Source: Mariniphaga sp.
GTDB lineage: Bacteria > Bacteroidota > Bacteroidia > Bacteroidales > Prolixibacteraceae
NCBI GenBank assembly: GCA_019429205.1
Contig: JAHYIT010000001.1
Coordinates: 62,001 to 126,000, forward strand
Direction of reading: 5' to 3'
DNA length: 64,000 nucleotides
This document shows, piece after piece, positions 17,392 through 26,690 of this stretch (position 1 is the stretch's first letter; the number at the start of each line of letters is the position of its first letter). The notes below the pieces were generated by a model, which did not search any database, was not told the DNA's origin, and saw nothing but the letters and a program-made list of their open reading frames with translations. The translations under genes and the position numbers were made by a program.

Positions 17392-17504
17392 GTGGAAAAC
17401 AACCAGCTTGAACCGGACATTCGTGTGATGAACGAACCAGATAAAATGGTTGCAGGCAGAGAGATCAGTAAATTGAAGAAGCTGTGAAAGAGTTGTTGAA
17501 ATAA
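17392..17504 (+). pseudogene. Decayed sensor histidine kinase fragment
   Basis: Starting with a GTG 4 bases after the response regulator, the frame reads VENNQLEPDIRVMNEPD, KMVAGREISKLKKL and stops at 17485. A one-base shift at the end of that stretch continues KLKK as AVKELLK and stops at 17502. The pattern N.PDKMVAGREI.KLKKAVKELL is the typical coiled linker before the kinase core or PAS domain of Bacteroidota sensor kinases. No DHp or ATPase domain follows. This is a remnant with a frameshift and a large deletion, probably of the partner of the upstream response regulator. Confidence 0.55.
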
Positions 17505-17608
17505 GTGCAATAGTAGCATCGCCCATAAGTGATGCCATCCCTTAGTCCGAAATCGGCTAAAAATTATTGATGCTGAATGCTACACTTGCGACAAAATTTT
17601 AACAGAAT

Positions 17609-18184
17609 TTAATCAAACACCACATAGTGGTAGGTACCTCCAATGGATATTTTAAGCTGAACATTGTCTGCAGATGTAATACTTATATTTGGTGTAAATG
17701 AAACTGTAATAGTTGAGCTTTTGCTGCCGGACGATATATCTGTGAAGATATTTTGAACGATACCGATCATTTGGTTTGTAGATTGTCGAATGTCTGCGGC
17801 AAATTCGTTAGTGCCCTGTGGATCTGTGCTACAAGTTCCCAAATCAACACCAGGACGTGTTCCTACTTTAATGGTAAAATTATTCAATACTACTGCTTCT
17901 CCCTCAGGGGCATCAATTTGGCTTAGCCCTGAAACCTCAATATAGCTGTTGGCCAGTTGCATTTCTGCATTTTCCAAATTTTTTGCAGGGTCAATTCCGA
18001 TAATATCATTCAATTTAATTTGAGAAGCAGGAAGTTCTCCTTTAACTCCTGCTGTACCAATTAAGTTTAGGCTGAAAGTATGAGTTTTGGTCATCTGCTT
18101 TGGTGTTCCTTCGTCTTCTTTTTTACATGACGAAAACAGCATTGCGGCTATTAAAAGCATCGCTAAAAAATTTATTGTTTTCAT
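17609..18184 (-). CDS. Lipoprotein of unknown function
   Basis: 191 residues with a lipoprotein signal (MLLIAAMLFSSCKK) and a beta-rich exported domain (THTFSLNLIGTAGVKGELP, SSTITVSFTPNISITSADNVQLKISIGGTYHYVVFD). No family recognised. The repeated beta strands and lack of cysteines beyond the lipobox and one in LGTCSTD suggest a small cell-surface or periplasmic beta-sandwich. It is separated from the DUF2807 gene by a 307-base gap. Confidence 0.55.
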   Translation of the reverse strand: MKTINFLAMLLIAAMLFSSCKKEDEGTPKQMTKTHTFSLNLIGTAGVKGELPASQIKLNDIIGIDPAKNLENAEMQLANSYIEVSGLSQIDAPEGEAVVLNNFTIKVGTRPGVDLGTCSTDPQGTNEFAADIRQSTNQMIGIVQNIFTDISSGSKSSTITVSFTPNISITSADNVQLKISIGGTYHYVVFD

Positions 18185-18491
18185 TCTTTATTTGTTAATT
18201 GATTTTATACTATTAATAACGTTTTTTTTGTTGAAATGTTTTTTAATATCTGTCTTTTGATTTCTTTCAAATGGGTTGAACCGGTTTTCTTTTATAAATT
18301 GACAATTCAGAAAAACTTCAACCCAAGAATTATGAAACTAAAGTTAAAAGCTTAAAAATTGGATTTTAAATTCAAAGATTAACCGGAACAGATAAGTACT
18401 AAATGCCAACACTTTGCTGGATAAGAAAAGATTAGGTTATCATTCGTCATATGAATGTTCCTTTTCGGATACTGGAACAACCGGCATCGTT
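18185..18491. other. 307-bp gap upstream of the lipoprotein gene
   Basis: No gene recognised. GGGTTGAA and, about 40 bases later, TTCAACCC form an 8-bp inverted repeat near 18270-18330 that could be a regulatory site. The rest is AT-rich. Confidence 0.3.
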
Positions 18492-19223
18492 TTACCTTTG
18501 GGAAACATCACCGCCGCTTGATTCGTCAATGTTTTTAACTAAAGGATTTCCATAATACCTGACATCGCCACCACTGCTTGCGTTGGCATAAATTTCTCCG
18601 GTTGCATGAACCACAACATCGGCTCCGCTGCTGGCATTTGCATGACCGATTACAGCCGCCAAATTGCGGGCGTTAATGTCGCTTCCGCTGCTGGCACTTA
18701 CCCTTACAGTTTTAGCTTTTCCACTTACTTTAATATCGGCCCCGCTGCTGGCATCAAGCGAAATATCTTTGTAAACAACATCCAAAACCACATCGCTGCC
18801 GCTGCTCGAGTTCACTATTAAAACATCGCCTTTCAAAGTGTTTTCAGACCTGACATCGCTGCCCGATGATGCATCAATTCTTTTTAGGTCGGTTACCGTT
18901 ACATAAACTTTTCGCGATGAGGTGTTGCCAAAGTTCAAAATGTTGAAAATGTTGAAAAAATTTCCTTTTTTCATGTAAACGTGTAACGTGCCGTTTTTTA
19001 CTTCGGTTAAAATATTTTCAATGATGTCGTCATCCGCTTCAACCCTTACTTCTTCGGTTTCTCCCATTTTCAGATATAAATCGATTCCCGCAGAAACATC
19101 AACAGCATTGAAATTTCCAACTTTCCTGATTTCTGTTTTTTTGCTGTTTCCTGCCTGTACAGTTGTGGATGCCGCCGTAAGCAATATCAGCACAAAGAAT
19201 AAAGCTTGTTTTGTCGTTTTCAT
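18492..19223 (-). CDS. DUF2807 (head GIN domain) protein with SSGSDV repeats
   Basis: 243 residues. A signal peptide (LFFVLILLTAASTTVQAG) is followed by the DUF2807 start (RKVGNFNAVDVSAGIDLYLKMG) and then a repeat about every 20 residues: SSGSDV, SSSGSDVVLDV, ASSGADIKVSG, ASSGSDINARN, ASSGADVVVHA, ASSGGDVRYYG, SSGGDVSQR. This gives a right-handed beta-helix-like stack with Ser/Gly/Asp turns. The family is called a putative autotransporter adhesin, but its function is not established. The location is probably periplasmic or outer surface. Confidence 0.8.
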   Translation of the reverse strand: MKTTKQALFFVLILLTAASTTVQAGNSKKTEIRKVGNFNAVDVSAGIDLYLKMGETEEVRVEADDDIIENILTEVKNGTLHVYMKKGNFFNIFNILNFGNTSSRKVYVTVTDLKRIDASSGSDVRSENTLKGDVLIVNSSSGSDVVLDVVYKDISLDASSGADIKVSGKAKTVRVSASSGSDINARNLAAVIGHANASSGADVVVHATGEIYANASSGGDVRYYGNPLVKNIDESSGGDVSQR

Positions 19224-19509
19224 TTTGAATTGATATTTAAGATTTCAGAATTTCGAAATATTTGGTTCATTAAAGCATTGACGTTCAAAGTTAGAACAGG
19301 TTACAGAAAAATGCATTATTTTTTCGGTCAACGTATTTGTTTAGAAGGTAAAAACTCACATTCAGGCAGTGACTTTGGGAGGTTAATATATTTTAACGTA
19401 ATGCTATGGGATGATAAATGACCAATATTGTGTAATATTTTTAATTTTGTCGGGTTAGATAAATAGATATCTGATTGAAATTCATTCAGGTTAATAAAAG
19501 AGAAAAGAT

Positions 19510-21186
19510 ATGAATTGGAAAAAAATTTGGATAGGAACGTTGATTGTGATAATTGCAGGGTTGGGCTTTTACAGTTTTAACCGCGATCAAAGAAATTTTG
19601 AAATTGCCAAAAATCTGGAAATATATTACAGTCTTTTCAGAGAGTTGAACATGTTTTATGTTGAAGATGTAAACCCGAACAAGCTGGTGAAAACAAGTAT
19701 CGAAGAAATGCTGGAATCACTCGATCCGTACACTAATTTTATTTCGGAAGACCAGATGGAAGATTTCAGGTTTATGACTACCGGAGAATATGCCGGAATT
19801 GGTGCATTAATTGGTCAGCAAAAAGGGAAAATTGTAATTTCTGAACCCTACGAAGGGTTTCCGGCACAAAAATTTGGGCTGAAAGCCGGGGATATTATCC
19901 TGGAAGTGGAAGGAAAATCCACCGAAAACATGACTACTGAAGATGTGAGCAACCTGCTGAAAGGCCCGGCAAAAAAGGTGGTAAAAGTAAAAGTGCAGCG
20001 GCCCGGCGAAAAGAAACCTTTTGAGGTGGATGTGGTACGCGAAAAAATTTCCATTGATGCCGTGCCCTACTACGGAATGGTTGAAAACAATACGGCTTAC
20101 ATTCGTTTATCAAGTTTTACAGCCAACAGCAGTGAAGATGTAAAAAAAGCATTTCTTGAATTGAAACAGAACAATCCGGAAGCTCTTATTCTCGATTTGC
20201 GTGGGAACGGAGGCGGATTGCTTCAGGAATCGGTGAAAATAGTGAACCTGTTTGTGCCGAAAGGTTCCGAAATTGTGAGCACCAAAGGAAAGGTAAAACA
20301 GTGGGATAAAACCTACACTGCAACTTCAACCCCAATTGATACAGCCATTCGTATTGCAGTTCTTACAAACCGTGGTTCCGCTTCCGCTTCCGAAATTGTG
20401 GCCGGGGCCATTCAGGATCTCGATCGCGGGCTGGTTGTCGGATCACGAACATTTGGCAAGGGGTTGGTGCAAACTACCCGCGACCTGGCTTATAATTCCA
20501 AATTGAAAGTGACCACAGCAAAATACTATATTCCCAGCGGACGGTGCATTCAGGCAGTTGACTATTCGCACCGCAACGAAGACGGAAGTGTTGGGCATGT
20601 TCCCGATTCGCTGATTTCGGAATTCACAACCAAAAAAGGCCGGAAAGTTTACGATGGCGGTGGAATTGTACCGGATATTGTTTTGGAACCTGAACAGTTG
20701 AGTAACCTCAGTATAGGGTTAATTACAAATTTTCTGTTATTCGATTTTGCTACAAAATTTGCATACCAGACCGAATCAATTGCTCAACCAGAAAAGTTTG
20801 AAATTACGGATGAAATCTTTAGTCAATTTTCGGCTTTTGTAAAAGAAAATAACTTTGAATACGAATCGCAGTCGAAGCAGATGCTTGAAGATTTAATTGA
20901 ACAGGCAAAAGAAGAAAAATATTACGAACTGGCTTCCGAAGAGTTTGAAGTAATAAAAGCAAAACTTGAACCTCAACTCGATAAAGACATCACAGTTTTT
21001 AGCAACGAGATTAAAAGTCTGTTGAAAAACGAAATTGTATCCCGTTTTTATTACCAGAAAGGGGCAATACGGGCTTCAATCGTGGACGATGAAGTTATTC
21101 TGAATGCTATTGATGAATTAAAGTCGCCGATGTCATATACATCTTATTTTGAACCCGGAATAATTATTACCATGAAACGGCCATAA
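19510..21186 (+). CDS. C-terminal processing peptidase, S41 family
   Basis: 558 residues with an N-terminal membrane anchor (IWIGTLIVIIAGLGFYSF), a PDZ domain (about 85-170, GEYAGIGALIG and FGLKAGDIILEVEGK) and the S41 catalytic core. The Ser/Lys dyad is Ser292 in GSASASEIV and Lys317 in GSRTFGKGLVQ, spaced 25 residues as in Prc/CtpA. A helical C-terminal extension (about 430-558) follows. These proteases act in the periplasm on C-terminal tails of exported or misfolded proteins. It precedes two MscS genes by 16 bases and may share their transcript, hinting at envelope stress. Confidence 0.93.
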   Translation: MNWKKIWIGTLIVIIAGLGFYSFNRDQRNFEIAKNLEIYYSLFRELNMFYVEDVNPNKLVKTSIEEMLESLDPYTNFISEDQMEDFRFMTTGEYAGIGALIGQQKGKIVISEPYEGFPAQKFGLKAGDIILEVEGKSTENMTTEDVSNLLKGPAKKVVKVKVQRPGEKKPFEVDVVREKISIDAVPYYGMVENNTAYIRLSSFTANSSEDVKKAFLELKQNNPEALILDLRGNGGGLLQESVKIVNLFVPKGSEIVSTKGKVKQWDKTYTATSTPIDTAIRIAVLTNRGSASASEIVAGAIQDLDRGLVVGSRTFGKGLVQTTRDLAYNSKLKVTTAKYYIPSGRCIQAVDYSHRNEDGSVGHVPDSLISEFTTKKGRKVYDGGGIVPDIVLEPEQLSNLSIGLITNFLLFDFATKFAYQTESIAQPEKFEITDEIFSQFSAFVKENNFEYESQSKQMLEDLIEQAKEEKYYELASEEFEVIKAKLEPQLDKDITVFSNEIKSLLKNEIVSRFYYQKGAIRASIVDDEVILNAIDELKSPMSYTSYFEPGIIITMKRP

Positions 21187-21202
21187 TAATGATTTTCCTG
21201 AT

Positions 21203-22066
21203 ATGAAATTAGACGAGCTGATTAATTTTCCGCTTCTGAAAACCGAGCACGTTGAAATTACCGTGGCAAGCATACTCGTTGTTATTTTAATATTGACGGC
21301 AACTATTGTGATATTGCGCGTTATCCGGGGTTTTTTTAAAAAATACATCAGCAGAAACGATGCGGAAAGGCGCTCTTACTGGTCGGTGTATCTGATTTTG
21401 CGGTATGTGGTTTGGGTGGTTATTCTTGTTGTTATCCTTGAAACCTCGGGTGTGAAAATTTCCATATTGCTTGCCAGTATCACCGCCCTTTTGGTTGGTG
21501 TGGGGTTTGGTATTCAGCAGTTGTTCAGCGATATTGCTTCAGGAATCGTTCTGATATTTGAACGGAATTTACAGATAAACGATATCATTCAGTTGGAAGA
21601 CGAAACCGTTGGGAAAGTCATCCAAATTGGGCTACGAACATCAAAACTAAAAACCCGCGACGATGTCATACTGGTTGTTCCAAACAGTAAATTTGTAAAC
21701 GACACCATAATCAACTGGAGCCAGATGGATTTTAAAACCCGGTTTTCGGTTGCAGTAGGTGTGGCGTATGGATCGGATACCCGGCTGGTTACAAAAATTC
21801 TACTCGAATGTGCCTCAAGAATAAAAAGTATCTCTGCCCATCCCAAACCGTTTGTCCGGTTTAATGATTTCGGTGATTCTTCACTCGATTTTCAGATCTT
21901 TTTCTGGGTGAAGGAACCATTTTTGGTGGAATTTGCCAAAAGTGAACTCAGGTATGCTATCGATGATGAATTCAGGAAACATGGTGTCCAAATTCCTTTC
22001 CCTCAGCGCGATTTGCATATTAAATCGAATGCCACGTTAACGCAGGTTAAACATGAAATAAAATGA
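21203..22066 (+). CDS. Small-conductance mechanosensitive channel, MscS family
   Basis: 287 residues. Three hydrophobic segments (about 16-38, 57-78, 82-112) precede the beta domain. The pore helix TM3 has the Gly/Ala pattern ILLASITALLVGVGFGIQQLFSDIASGIVLIFE, then the family motif NDIIQLEDETVGKVIQIGLRTSKLKTRDDVILVVPNS(K/R)FVNDTI split across strands. It releases ions on hypo-osmotic membrane tension in the inner membrane. Its stop overlaps the next ATG by four bases (ATGA). Confidence 0.93.
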   Translation: MKLDELINFPLLKTEHVEITVASILVVILILTATIVILRVIRGFFKKYISRNDAERRSYWSVYLILRYVVWVVILVVILETSGVKISILLASITALLVGVGFGIQQLFSDIASGIVLIFERNLQINDIIQLEDETVGKVIQIGLRTSKLKTRDDVILVVPNSKFVNDTIINWSQMDFKTRFSVAVGVAYGSDTRLVTKILLECASRIKSISAHPKPFVRFNDFGDSSLDFQIFFWVKEPFLVEFAKSELRYAIDDEFRKHGVQIPFPQRDLHIKSNATLTQVKHEIK

Positions 22067-23028
22067 AGCACGGTATAAAATTCATTTTCCCTTTTTTTCT
22101 GCTACTTATTGCTGTTTTTTCAAAATATTTCATTGCAAAATATGAGCTGACAGGAAATGAGCATTTTGAAACCTTCAATATGCTTGGTTCGGTGCTTTTA
22201 ATTGTTGGTTTAGCCTGGACACTCATCGCTACCCTGCGGATTATTAAATGGATATTTCTTGAAAAATACGACACCTCACAGGTGGACAATTTGCGATCGC
22301 GCAAATTTCACACCCAGTTCAACATCCTCGAGCGAATCATCATTTTTCTGATTGTTGTTATTGCCATCGGACTTATTCTGATGCTTTTCGAAGATGTGAG
22401 GCGGATTGGAATCAGTGTATTTGCCTCGGCAGGCGTGGTAGGTATAATTATTGGGCTGGCGGCACAACGGGCTATTGCAGCGGTGTTGGCCGGGTTGCAA
22501 ATTGCCATTACCCAACCCATCCGGCTCGACGATGTGCTGATTATTGAAGGTGAATGGGGACGGGTTGAAGAAATAACATTAACCTATGTGGTGCTAAATA
22601 TTTGGGATAAAAGACGTTTGGTTATTCCCTCCACTTATTTTTTCGAAAAACCTTTCCAGAACTGGACGCGCACCACTTCTGAAATTATGGGAACGGTTTT
22701 TATTTACACCGATTACCATGTTTCGTTTGATGCGTTGCGGGAAGAACTCACCCGCCTGCTGAAAAGCACTCCACTCTGGGACGGAAAAGTAAACGTGCTG
22801 CAGGTAACCGATGCAAAGGAACGCAGCGTTGAAGTGCGTGCCCTGATGAGCGCCAAAGACTCGGGAACTGCCTGGGATTTGCGCGTATTTGTTCGTGAAA
22901 AACTGATAGAATTTCTGCAAAAACGTTATCCCGAAAGTCTGCCAAAAACACGGGTTTTTATTGAAGGGGAAGGAAAAACATTTAAAATCGGAAGCAGCAG
23001 GGCTGATGATTCGGACAAAAATGAATAA
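22063..23028 (+). CDS. Second mechanosensitive channel, MscS family
   Basis: 321 residues, translationally coupled to the preceding MscS gene but clearly different from it. The hydrophobic segments are FPFFLLLIAVFSKYF, MLGSVLLIVGLAWTLIATL and FNILERIIIFLIVVIAIGLIL. The pore region reads IGISVFASAGVVGIIIGLAAQRAIAAVLAGLQIAITQPI, and the beta domain contains DVLIIEGEWGRVEEITLTYVVL. It ends in an acidic tail (RADDSDKNE). Two adjacent MscS paralogs could form separate channels with different thresholds or mixed oligomers; the latter is speculation. Confidence 0.92.
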   Translation: MKHGIKFIFPFFLLLIAVFSKYFIAKYELTGNEHFETFNMLGSVLLIVGLAWTLIATLRIIKWIFLEKYDTSQVDNLRSRKFHTQFNILERIIIFLIVVIAIGLILMLFEDVRRIGISVFASAGVVGIIIGLAAQRAIAAVLAGLQIAITQPIRLDDVLIIEGEWGRVEEITLTYVVLNIWDKRRLVIPSTYFFEKPFQNWTRTTSEIMGTVFIYTDYHVSFDALREELTRLLKSTPLWDGKVNVLQVTDAKERSVEVRALMSAKDSGTAWDLRVFVREKLIEFLQKRYPESLPKTRVFIEGEGKTFKIGSSRADDSDKNE

Positions 23029-23093
23029 TAACGGGTTTCCTTTCAAAAGTTTATTGTTTTGATTCACAATACTCAACATCACAATACTGAAAA

Positions 23094-23513
23094 ATGAAAA
23101 TTTATTTTGCAGGCTCCATAAGGGGCGGAAGGGAAGATGCAACACTTTATGCCGACATAATTTACTACCTGAAAAATTTTGGCGAAGTTTTAACAGAGCA
23201 TATTGGTGACCCGAGCCTCACCGGTTTGGGCGATGATGGCCTCACCGACCGCTTTATTCATAACCGAGACCTGGATTGGCTGCTTTCTGCCGATGTGGTG
23301 GTAGCAGAAGTAACCACCGTTTCTATGGGTGTGGGTTACGAAATTGGCCGGGCCGTTGCAGCAGGCAAAAAAGTGTTATGCCTTTTCCGACCCGATTCCG
23401 GCAAAAAACTTTCGGCCATGATCGGCGGTTGCCCCGATATTAATGTGGTTCAATACAAAAATCAGGAAGAGGCGAAAATTGAAATTTCAGCTTTTCTCAA
23501 AAAATTTGAATAA
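23094..23513 (+). CDS. DNPH1/Rcl-like 2'-deoxynucleoside 5'-phosphate N-hydrolase
   Basis: 139 residues. A nucleoside 2-deoxyribosyltransferase-fold protein that keeps the marks of the DNPH1 (Rcl) branch: IYFAGSIRGGRED at the N-terminus, VLTEHIGDP, the RDLDWLLSADVVVAEVT run and the catalytic Glu83 in GVGYEIGRAVAAGKKVLC. Such enzymes hydrolyse the glycosidic bond of deoxynucleoside monophosphates in nucleotide salvage or pool cleansing. No partner genes are nearby; the role within this locus is independent. Confidence 0.85.
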   Translation: MKIYFAGSIRGGREDATLYADIIYYLKNFGEVLTEHIGDPSLTGLGDDGLTDRFIHNRDLDWLLSADVVVAEVTTVSMGVGYEIGRAVAAGKKVLCLFRPDSGKKLSAMIGGCPDINVVQYKNQEEAKIEISAFLKKFE

Positions 23514-23585
23514 GATAATATTAAGCTTTTGTTCAACCGGTCCTTTTCGCTGTTAACACCATGACAATCTTTCCTGCTAAAAGGA

Positions 23586-23607
23586 AATTTTGTATTAATT
23601 TTGTATA
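23586..23607 (+). promoter_or_regulatory. 11-bp tandem repeat and likely -7 box upstream of regulator 1
   Basis: AATTTTGTATT followed directly by AATTTTGTATA is an 11-bp direct repeat. The segment TAATTTTG (23596-23603) within it matches the Bacteroidota -7 consensus TAnnTTTG exactly, which would place transcription start near 23610, shortly before the GTG at 23627. The repeat spacing equals that of the repeats upstream of susC and of the barrel fusion gene, raising the possibility of autoregulation. Confidence 0.4.
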
Positions 23608-23626
23608 AAAATTAGATGAGTTTGTA

Positions 23627-26587
23627 GTGCATAAAACGAAAATCACATCGCATATTCTGAAGGCAATTGTATTTAAGGAAAAGTATTATTCAACATTTTT
23701 TTTGTTACCTTTTATCCGAAAATTTATTGTCCTTATTTTTATCTGTTTACCTTTTTGGGCGCATACCCAGATAAAATTCACCGGAACTCCCAGTATCCTG
23801 AATTATCCAAAATCTGAATACAATGCAGGCACCCAGAACTGGGGAATTGCCCAGGACAAAAACGGATTTATGTATTTTGCCAACAACGACGGAGTGCTCC
23901 GTTTCGACGGAATTCATTGGGATTTAATTGAAGTTTCCCGTTCGGCCCCGGTTAGATCCGTAGCCATAGACGGGGAAAATAGAGTATTTGCGGGTTTTAC
24001 CAACGATTTTGGAGTTTTGAAACAAAATGAAACTGACCCGCCTTTCTTTGAAAGTCTCAGGCACTTGCTGCCCGACCCGGATATTGAATTTGATGATATA
24101 TGGAAAATTCATGAAATTCCTCAGGGAATTGTTTTCCAGTCTTTCGATTACTTGTTTCTATTCAGGAATAATACAATTGAAGTAATTAAACCTGAAAACA
24201 GATTTTATTTTTCTTTTAATGTAAATGACCGGCTTTTTTTACATGAACCTGAAGTTGGGTTGTTTGAATACATAAACGGAATGGTTAATAAAGTTCCCTG
24301 GGCCGGCGAATTAAAAAATACTGAAATCTGGTCCATCCTGGAAATAAAGGATAACCACCTTTTAATTGGAACAAGAAATAATGGGATTTACAAGTTTGAA
24401 AACGGAATACTTGGCAAGTGGGATACTCCTGCCAATGATTTAATAGCCAAAAATAAATTGTTTAGCGGCTCGAAGATTATGGATGACCAATTCGTATTTG
24501 GGACAATTTTGGATGGAATTGTTATTACTGATGCCGAAGGAAATATTTTGCAGCATATTAACCGGAACAGAGGCTTTCAAAATAATACGGTTTTAAGTGT
24601 TTTTCCCGACAATAAAAATAATTTGTGGCTTGGGCTTGATAATGGAATCGATTATGTTGAAATTAATTCGCCACTAAGTTTTATAACCGAAAATGAGGGG
24701 TTAGGGACAGGTTATTGCAGCAGGATTTTTCAAGGCAAACTCTATTTGGGGACTAATCAGGGGTTATATGTAAAATCTTTTAATAGTTTTTCGAATAGTG
24801 TTGAACCCTTTAAATTGGTGAAAAATACCGCCGGACAGGTTTGGTCGCTCAATATTTTTGATGAACAATTGATATGCGGACACAACTCAGGTACATTTCT
24901 CATTCGAAACAACGAAGCTGTTCATATCAGCGATGAAGAGGGAGCATGGAAATATATCAGGCTTAAAAGTCGTCCGGAGTTGTTGCTTGGGGGGCATTAC
25001 AACGGTCTTGTACTTTTACGGAAAACAGAAGACGGTTGGGCGTTTTATAAAAAGGTGAGGGGGTTTAATGAATCGAGCCGGTTTATTTTTGAAGACGAAG
25101 ATGGGATCATTTGGATTAGCCACGGCGGCAAAGGAATTTTCAGGGTCCGGCTGAACGAACCAATGGACAGTGTCATTCAATCCCGCCTTTACACAAAAAC
25201 TGACGGCCTGCCTTCAAACGAAAATAATATTTTATTTACGCTCAATGATAAATTTTACATTTCGGGGACAAATGGCATTTATTCGTACATGGAGTCTTCG
25301 GATTCTTTTAGAATCGATGATCAGCTTGACCAACTTTCATCAATCGACGGTCAACTTCTTACCGTTGAAACCGATGAATCGGAAAATATTTGGTTTATCG
25401 CTCAGAATGAGTCAGGGGTACTTCGCCGCAATGAAGACCTGAATTATACCAAAATAACTGCCCCCTTTAAACAATTGGACGACAAATATGTAAATGGATT
25501 TGAGTTTGTATATCCGTATAGCAGCGACCATGTTTTTTTGGGTTTGGACAATGGATTCGCACATTATTCATCCAAAATACTTAAATCGTATTCCGAAGAA
25601 TTTCGATGCTTCATTACAAAGGTGGAAATGCCCTCTGTCGATTCCACAATTTACTTCAATCCGAACCACTTAAATTTTGATGTTGAAGTTCCTTTTAGAA
25701 AAAATGCATTCCGTTTCCATTATGCAGCTCCTTTTTACGAAAACCCGAAACAACTGCAGTTTAGTTATTACCTCGAAAATTATTCTGAAGATTGGTCTGA
25801 CTGGACATCTGACAAATACCGCGATTTTACCAACCTGCCCGAAGGAGATTATACATTGAAAGTAAAAGCAAAGAATGTGTATGGTGTTGAGAGTGAGGTT
25901 TCTGTCTTTAGTTTCACCATTTTGCCTCCCTGGCACCGGTCGCAGTTAGCCTGGTTTGTTTACTTTATTTTAAGTGTTTTATTCATCTTTTTCGTCGTTA
26001 AATTTGTTCTCCACCGAATTGAATTATCAAGGAAAAGAGAAATACTTAAACATGAAGCGGAGCTTCAAAAAAAGGAGGAACTGTATCAACACCAGGCACT
26101 TGTAGCCGAAAAAGAGATCATCAGGCTGAAAAATGAAAAGCTCCAGGGCGAAATGATCCATCGCGACAAGGAACTGGCAAACCAAACCATGGGCATTATC
26201 CAAAAAAACAAGTTTCTTGGTAAGTTGAAAGAAGAATTAAATCAGGCCATGAAAAACACTTCGGATGCACAGCTAAAAACAAAACTTTCTACGCTGAACA
26301 GGCGGATAAACAAGGAAATTGACAATAAACAACAAAACCATATATTCGAAACTTACTTCGATAAAGTTCACGAGGATTTTTTCCAGAGGTTAAAACAGGA
26401 GTTTCCAACCCTTTCGCCGCGCGAAACACGCCTGTGTGCCTACATTAGAATGAACCTCACATCAAAAGAAATTGCTGCTTTATTAAACATATCTGACAGA
26501 GGGGTTGAAATTGGCCGTTATCGTTTACGGAAAAAACTCGACCTTCCGCGTGAAATAAATCTTTCTACTTTTTTATCGAATATTTGA
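23627..26587 (+). CDS. Transmembrane propeller sensor with LuxR-type DNA-binding domain (locus regulator 1)
   Basis: 986 residues from a GTG; no ATG exists before the first propeller blade. Order: signal or anchor (FIRKFIVLIFICLPFWAHTQ), a periplasmic beta-propeller (about 45-690) with repeated N.LWLGLDNGIDYVE-type blades, a Y_Y_Y domain (about 690-770, YYLENYSEDWSDWTS), a membrane helix (about 775-797, WFVYFILSVLFIFFVVKFVL), a coiled coil (800-910) and a C-terminal LuxR-type HTH (about 920-986, LSPRETRLCAYIRMNLTSKEIAALLNI). There is no kinase or receiver, so it is a membrane-tethered one-component regulator. It lies directly upstream of susC, so it most likely senses a beta-glucan oligosaccharide and switches on the locus. 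Confidence 0.85.
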   Translation: MHKTKITSHILKAIVFKEKYYSTFFLLPFIRKFIVLIFICLPFWAHTQIKFTGTPSILNYPKSEYNAGTQNWGIAQDKNGFMYFANNDGVLRFDGIHWDLIEVSRSAPVRSVAIDGENRVFAGFTNDFGVLKQNETDPPFFESLRHLLPDPDIEFDDIWKIHEIPQGIVFQSFDYLFLFRNNTIEVIKPENRFYFSFNVNDRLFLHEPEVGLFEYINGMVNKVPWAGELKNTEIWSILEIKDNHLLIGTRNNGIYKFENGILGKWDTPANDLIAKNKLFSGSKIMDDQFVFGTILDGIVITDAEGNILQHINRNRGFQNNTVLSVFPDNKNNLWLGLDNGIDYVEINSPLSFITENEGLGTGYCSRIFQGKLYLGTNQGLYVKSFNSFSNSVEPFKLVKNTAGQVWSLNIFDEQLICGHNSGTFLIRNNEAVHISDEEGAWKYIRLKSRPELLLGGHYNGLVLLRKTEDGWAFYKKVRGFNESSRFIFEDEDGIIWISHGGKGIFRVRLNEPMDSVIQSRLYTKTDGLPSNENNILFTLNDKFYISGTNGIYSYMESSDSFRIDDQLDQLSSIDGQLLTVETDESENIWFIAQNESGVLRRNEDLNYTKITAPFKQLDDKYVNGFEFVYPYSSDHVFLGLDNGFAHYSSKILKSYSEEFRCFITKVEMPSVDSTIYFNPNHLNFDVEVPFRKNAFRFHYAAPFYENPKQLQFSYYLENYSEDWSDWTSDKYRDFTNLPEGDYTLKVKAKNVYGVESEVSVFSFTILPPWHRSQLAWFVYFILSVLFIFFVVKFVLHRIELSRKREILKHEAELQKKEELYQHQALVAEKEIIRLKNEKLQGEMIHRDKELANQTMGIIQKNKFLGKLKEELNQAMKNTSDAQLKTKLSTLNRRINKEIDNKQQNHIFETYFDKVHEDFFQRLKQEFPTLSPRETRLCAYIRMNLTSKEIAALLNISDRGVEIGRYRLRKKLDLPREINLSTFLSNI

Positions 26588-26690
26588 TGCAGGGAAAGCC
26601 ATATGTTATAGAACACATATTAAATGTAGTAATTTCAAATCCATAATTAATATTGTTAAACATCTCTATTTCAATATAATAATTTTTTAT

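Noticed and set aside
18492-19223. DNA tandem repeat or microsatellite
   Set aside because: The repeated SSGSDV units are protein-level repeats of a DUF2807 beta-helix with different codons, not a DNA repeat.
21203-23028. Recent duplication of an MscS gene
   Set aside because: The two channels are coupled but too different in sequence and length to be a recent tandem copy.
23627-26587. Hybrid two-component system protein
   Set aside because: The propeller and Y_Y_Y domains suggest it, but there is no DHp, ATPase or receiver domain and the C-terminus is a LuxR-type HTH.
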